Translations under genes and position numbers: made by a program | From: Protonemura montana | Lineage: Eukaryota; Arthropoda; Insecta; Plecoptera; Nemouridae | Length of the DNA: 64,000 nt | Assembly (NCBI GenBank): GCA_947568835.1 | Contig: OX387612.1 | Coordinates: forward strand, 439,001 to 503,000 | Reading direction: 5' to 3' | Shown: positions 63,061 through 64,000 of the stretch, piece by piece | How the letters are laid out: each line of letters opens with the position of its first letter | Numbering within the stretch: the first letter of the stretch is position 1 | The notes under the pieces: model-generated | Databases searched by the model: none | What the model was told of the DNA's origin: nothing | What the model saw: only the letters and a program-made list of their open reading frames with translations

Positions 63061-64000
63061 GTAGCACCATGCTTACTAGCACCACCATTGCACCAAGCAG
63101 TGACCCTGGTATTACTGTCAGTAGCACCATGCTAACTAGAACCACCATAGCACCAAGCAGTGACCCTGGTATTACTGTCAGTAGCACCGTGCTAACTAGC
63201 ACCACCATAGCACCAAGCAGTGACCCTGGTATTACTGTCAGTAGCACCATGCTAACTAGCACCACCATAGCACCAAGCAGTGACCCTAGTATTACTGTCA
63301 GTAGCACCGTGCTAACTATCACCACCAAAGCACCAAGCAGTGACCCTGGTATTACTGTCGGTAGCACCGTGCAAACTAGCACCACCATAGCACCAAGCAA
63401 TGACCCTGGTATAACTGTCAGTAGCACCGTGCAAAATAGCACCACCATAGCACCAAGCAGTGACCCTGGTATTACTGTCAGTAGCACCGTGCTAACTAGC
63501 ACCACCATAGCACCAAGCAGTGACCCTGGTATTACTGTCAGTAGCACCGTGCTAACTAGCACCACCATAGCACCAAGCAGTGACCCTGGTATTACTGTCA
63601 GAAGCTCCATGTTAATTAGCACCACCATAGCACCAAGCAGTGACCCTGGTATTACTGTCAGTAGCACCGTGCTAACTAGCACCACCATAGCACCAAGCAG
63701 TGACCCTGGTATTACTGTCAGAAGCTCCATGTTAATTAGCACCACCATAGCACCAAGCAGTGACCCTGGTATAACTGTCAGTAGCACCGTGCTAACTAGC
63801 ACCACCATAGCACCAAGCAGTGACCCTGGTATTACTGTCAGTAGCACCGTGCTAACTAGCACCACCATAGCACCAAGCAGTGACCCTGGTATTACTGTCA
63901 GAAGCTCCATGTTAATAAGCACCACCATAGCACCAAGCAGTGACCCTGGTATTACTGTCAGTAGCACCGTGCTAACTAGCACCACCATAGCACCAAGCAG

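Larger units (their letters stand above)
43847..64000. repeat. 60-bp tandem array, about 336 units, indel-free, runs off the window
   Basis: After a partial unit, every 60-bp interval from 43861 to the right edge starts in the same register (GTAGCACC or a variant) and ends at GTCA or a variant. No unit is longer or shorter. Units differ by substitutions: a GAAGCTCCATGTTAATT form, GTGCAAACTAGC, ATGCTAAC, ACTACCTTAG. One plus-strand frame encodes a 20-residue Ser/Thr/Pro-rich repeat (SSTVLTSTTIAPSSDPGITV), like a secreted mucin, and one minus-strand frame encodes a hydrophobic repeat (MVVLVSTVLLTVIPGSLLGA). The plus frame has one stop that I can find, TAA at 45387-45389, and is otherwise open to the edge. 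The minus frame is open from 63988 to 45386 and again from 45382 to 43832. I see no start, splice junction or signal peptide tied to either frame, so I call it a repeat and leave coding open. Confidence 0.95.

Noticed and set aside
45386-63988. A 6200-residue minus-strand hydrophobic protein (MVVLVSTVLLTVIPGSLLGA repeat) as a real gene
   Set aside because: The consensus can hardly mutate to a stop on this strand. The repeat would be one continuous hydrophobic stretch without loops, and no start context or splice site is seen. If either strand codes, the Ser/Thr/Pro-rich plus strand is more plausible.

Overview
The window is eukaryotic, from a metazoan with a repeat-rich nuclear genome. The evidence is a spliced exon that I recognise as part of GCN1, Ty3/gypsy-type retrotransposon remains, a cut-and-paste DNA transposon and very large satellite and minisatellite arrays. 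Nothing bacterial or organellar is present. An arthropod, possibly a chelicerate, is my guess from the look of the GCN1 exon and the retroelements, but the sequence does not prove it. About 54 kb of the 64 kb is tandem repeat, and almost every long reading frame comes from repeat periods that are multiples of three.

Layout. (1) Positions 1-23534 and 27847-35093 are one array of a 30-bp unit, about 30.8 kb and roughly 1,000 units. It continues off the left edge and carries higher-order tandem duplications of 6379, 3085, 1417 and 2165 bp. (2) Positions 23535-27846 are a 4.3-kb DNA transposon inserted in that array. It has inverted termini CCCTGCTGAAAA, a TT target duplication and AAGATCTT-rich subterminal blocks. 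(3) At 35094 the array abuts a 5'-truncated Ty3/gypsy pol gene (RNase H, integrase zinc finger, integrase core, GPY/F, repeat-rich tail) that runs to 42782. (4) A 1468-bp gag-only LTR element (35863-37330) sits antisense in the integrase zinc finger, with 160-bp LTRs and a 5-bp GAAAG target duplication. (5) The pol tail contains an 84-bp repeat and then a 9-bp array of 364 units with no phase slip (39070-42345). (6) Positions 42957-43450 look like a polypurine tract and 3' LTR. (7) A 196-bp GCN1 exon lies on the minus strand at 43542-43737. (8) From 43847 to the right edge runs a 60-bp array (about 336 units, 20.1 kb) with no indel at all. It is open in one frame on each strand and contains adjacent tandem duplications of exactly 103 and 58 units.

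How the parts relate. The only host gene seen is the GCN1 exon. If that gene is intact, the 60-bp array lies upstream in one of its introns and the retroelement and 30-bp satellite lie downstream. Order of events: the gypsy-type element lost its 5' half at the satellite border; the small LTR element then landed in it; pol acquired a frameshift and a catalytic-site change. The DNA transposon landed in the satellite after that stretch already existed, because an intact copy of its target can be read in neighbouring higher-order repeats. The most interesting objects are the two indel-free, multiple-of-three arrays (9 bp and 60 bp), whose behaviour contrasts sharply with the indel-bearing 30-bp satellite.
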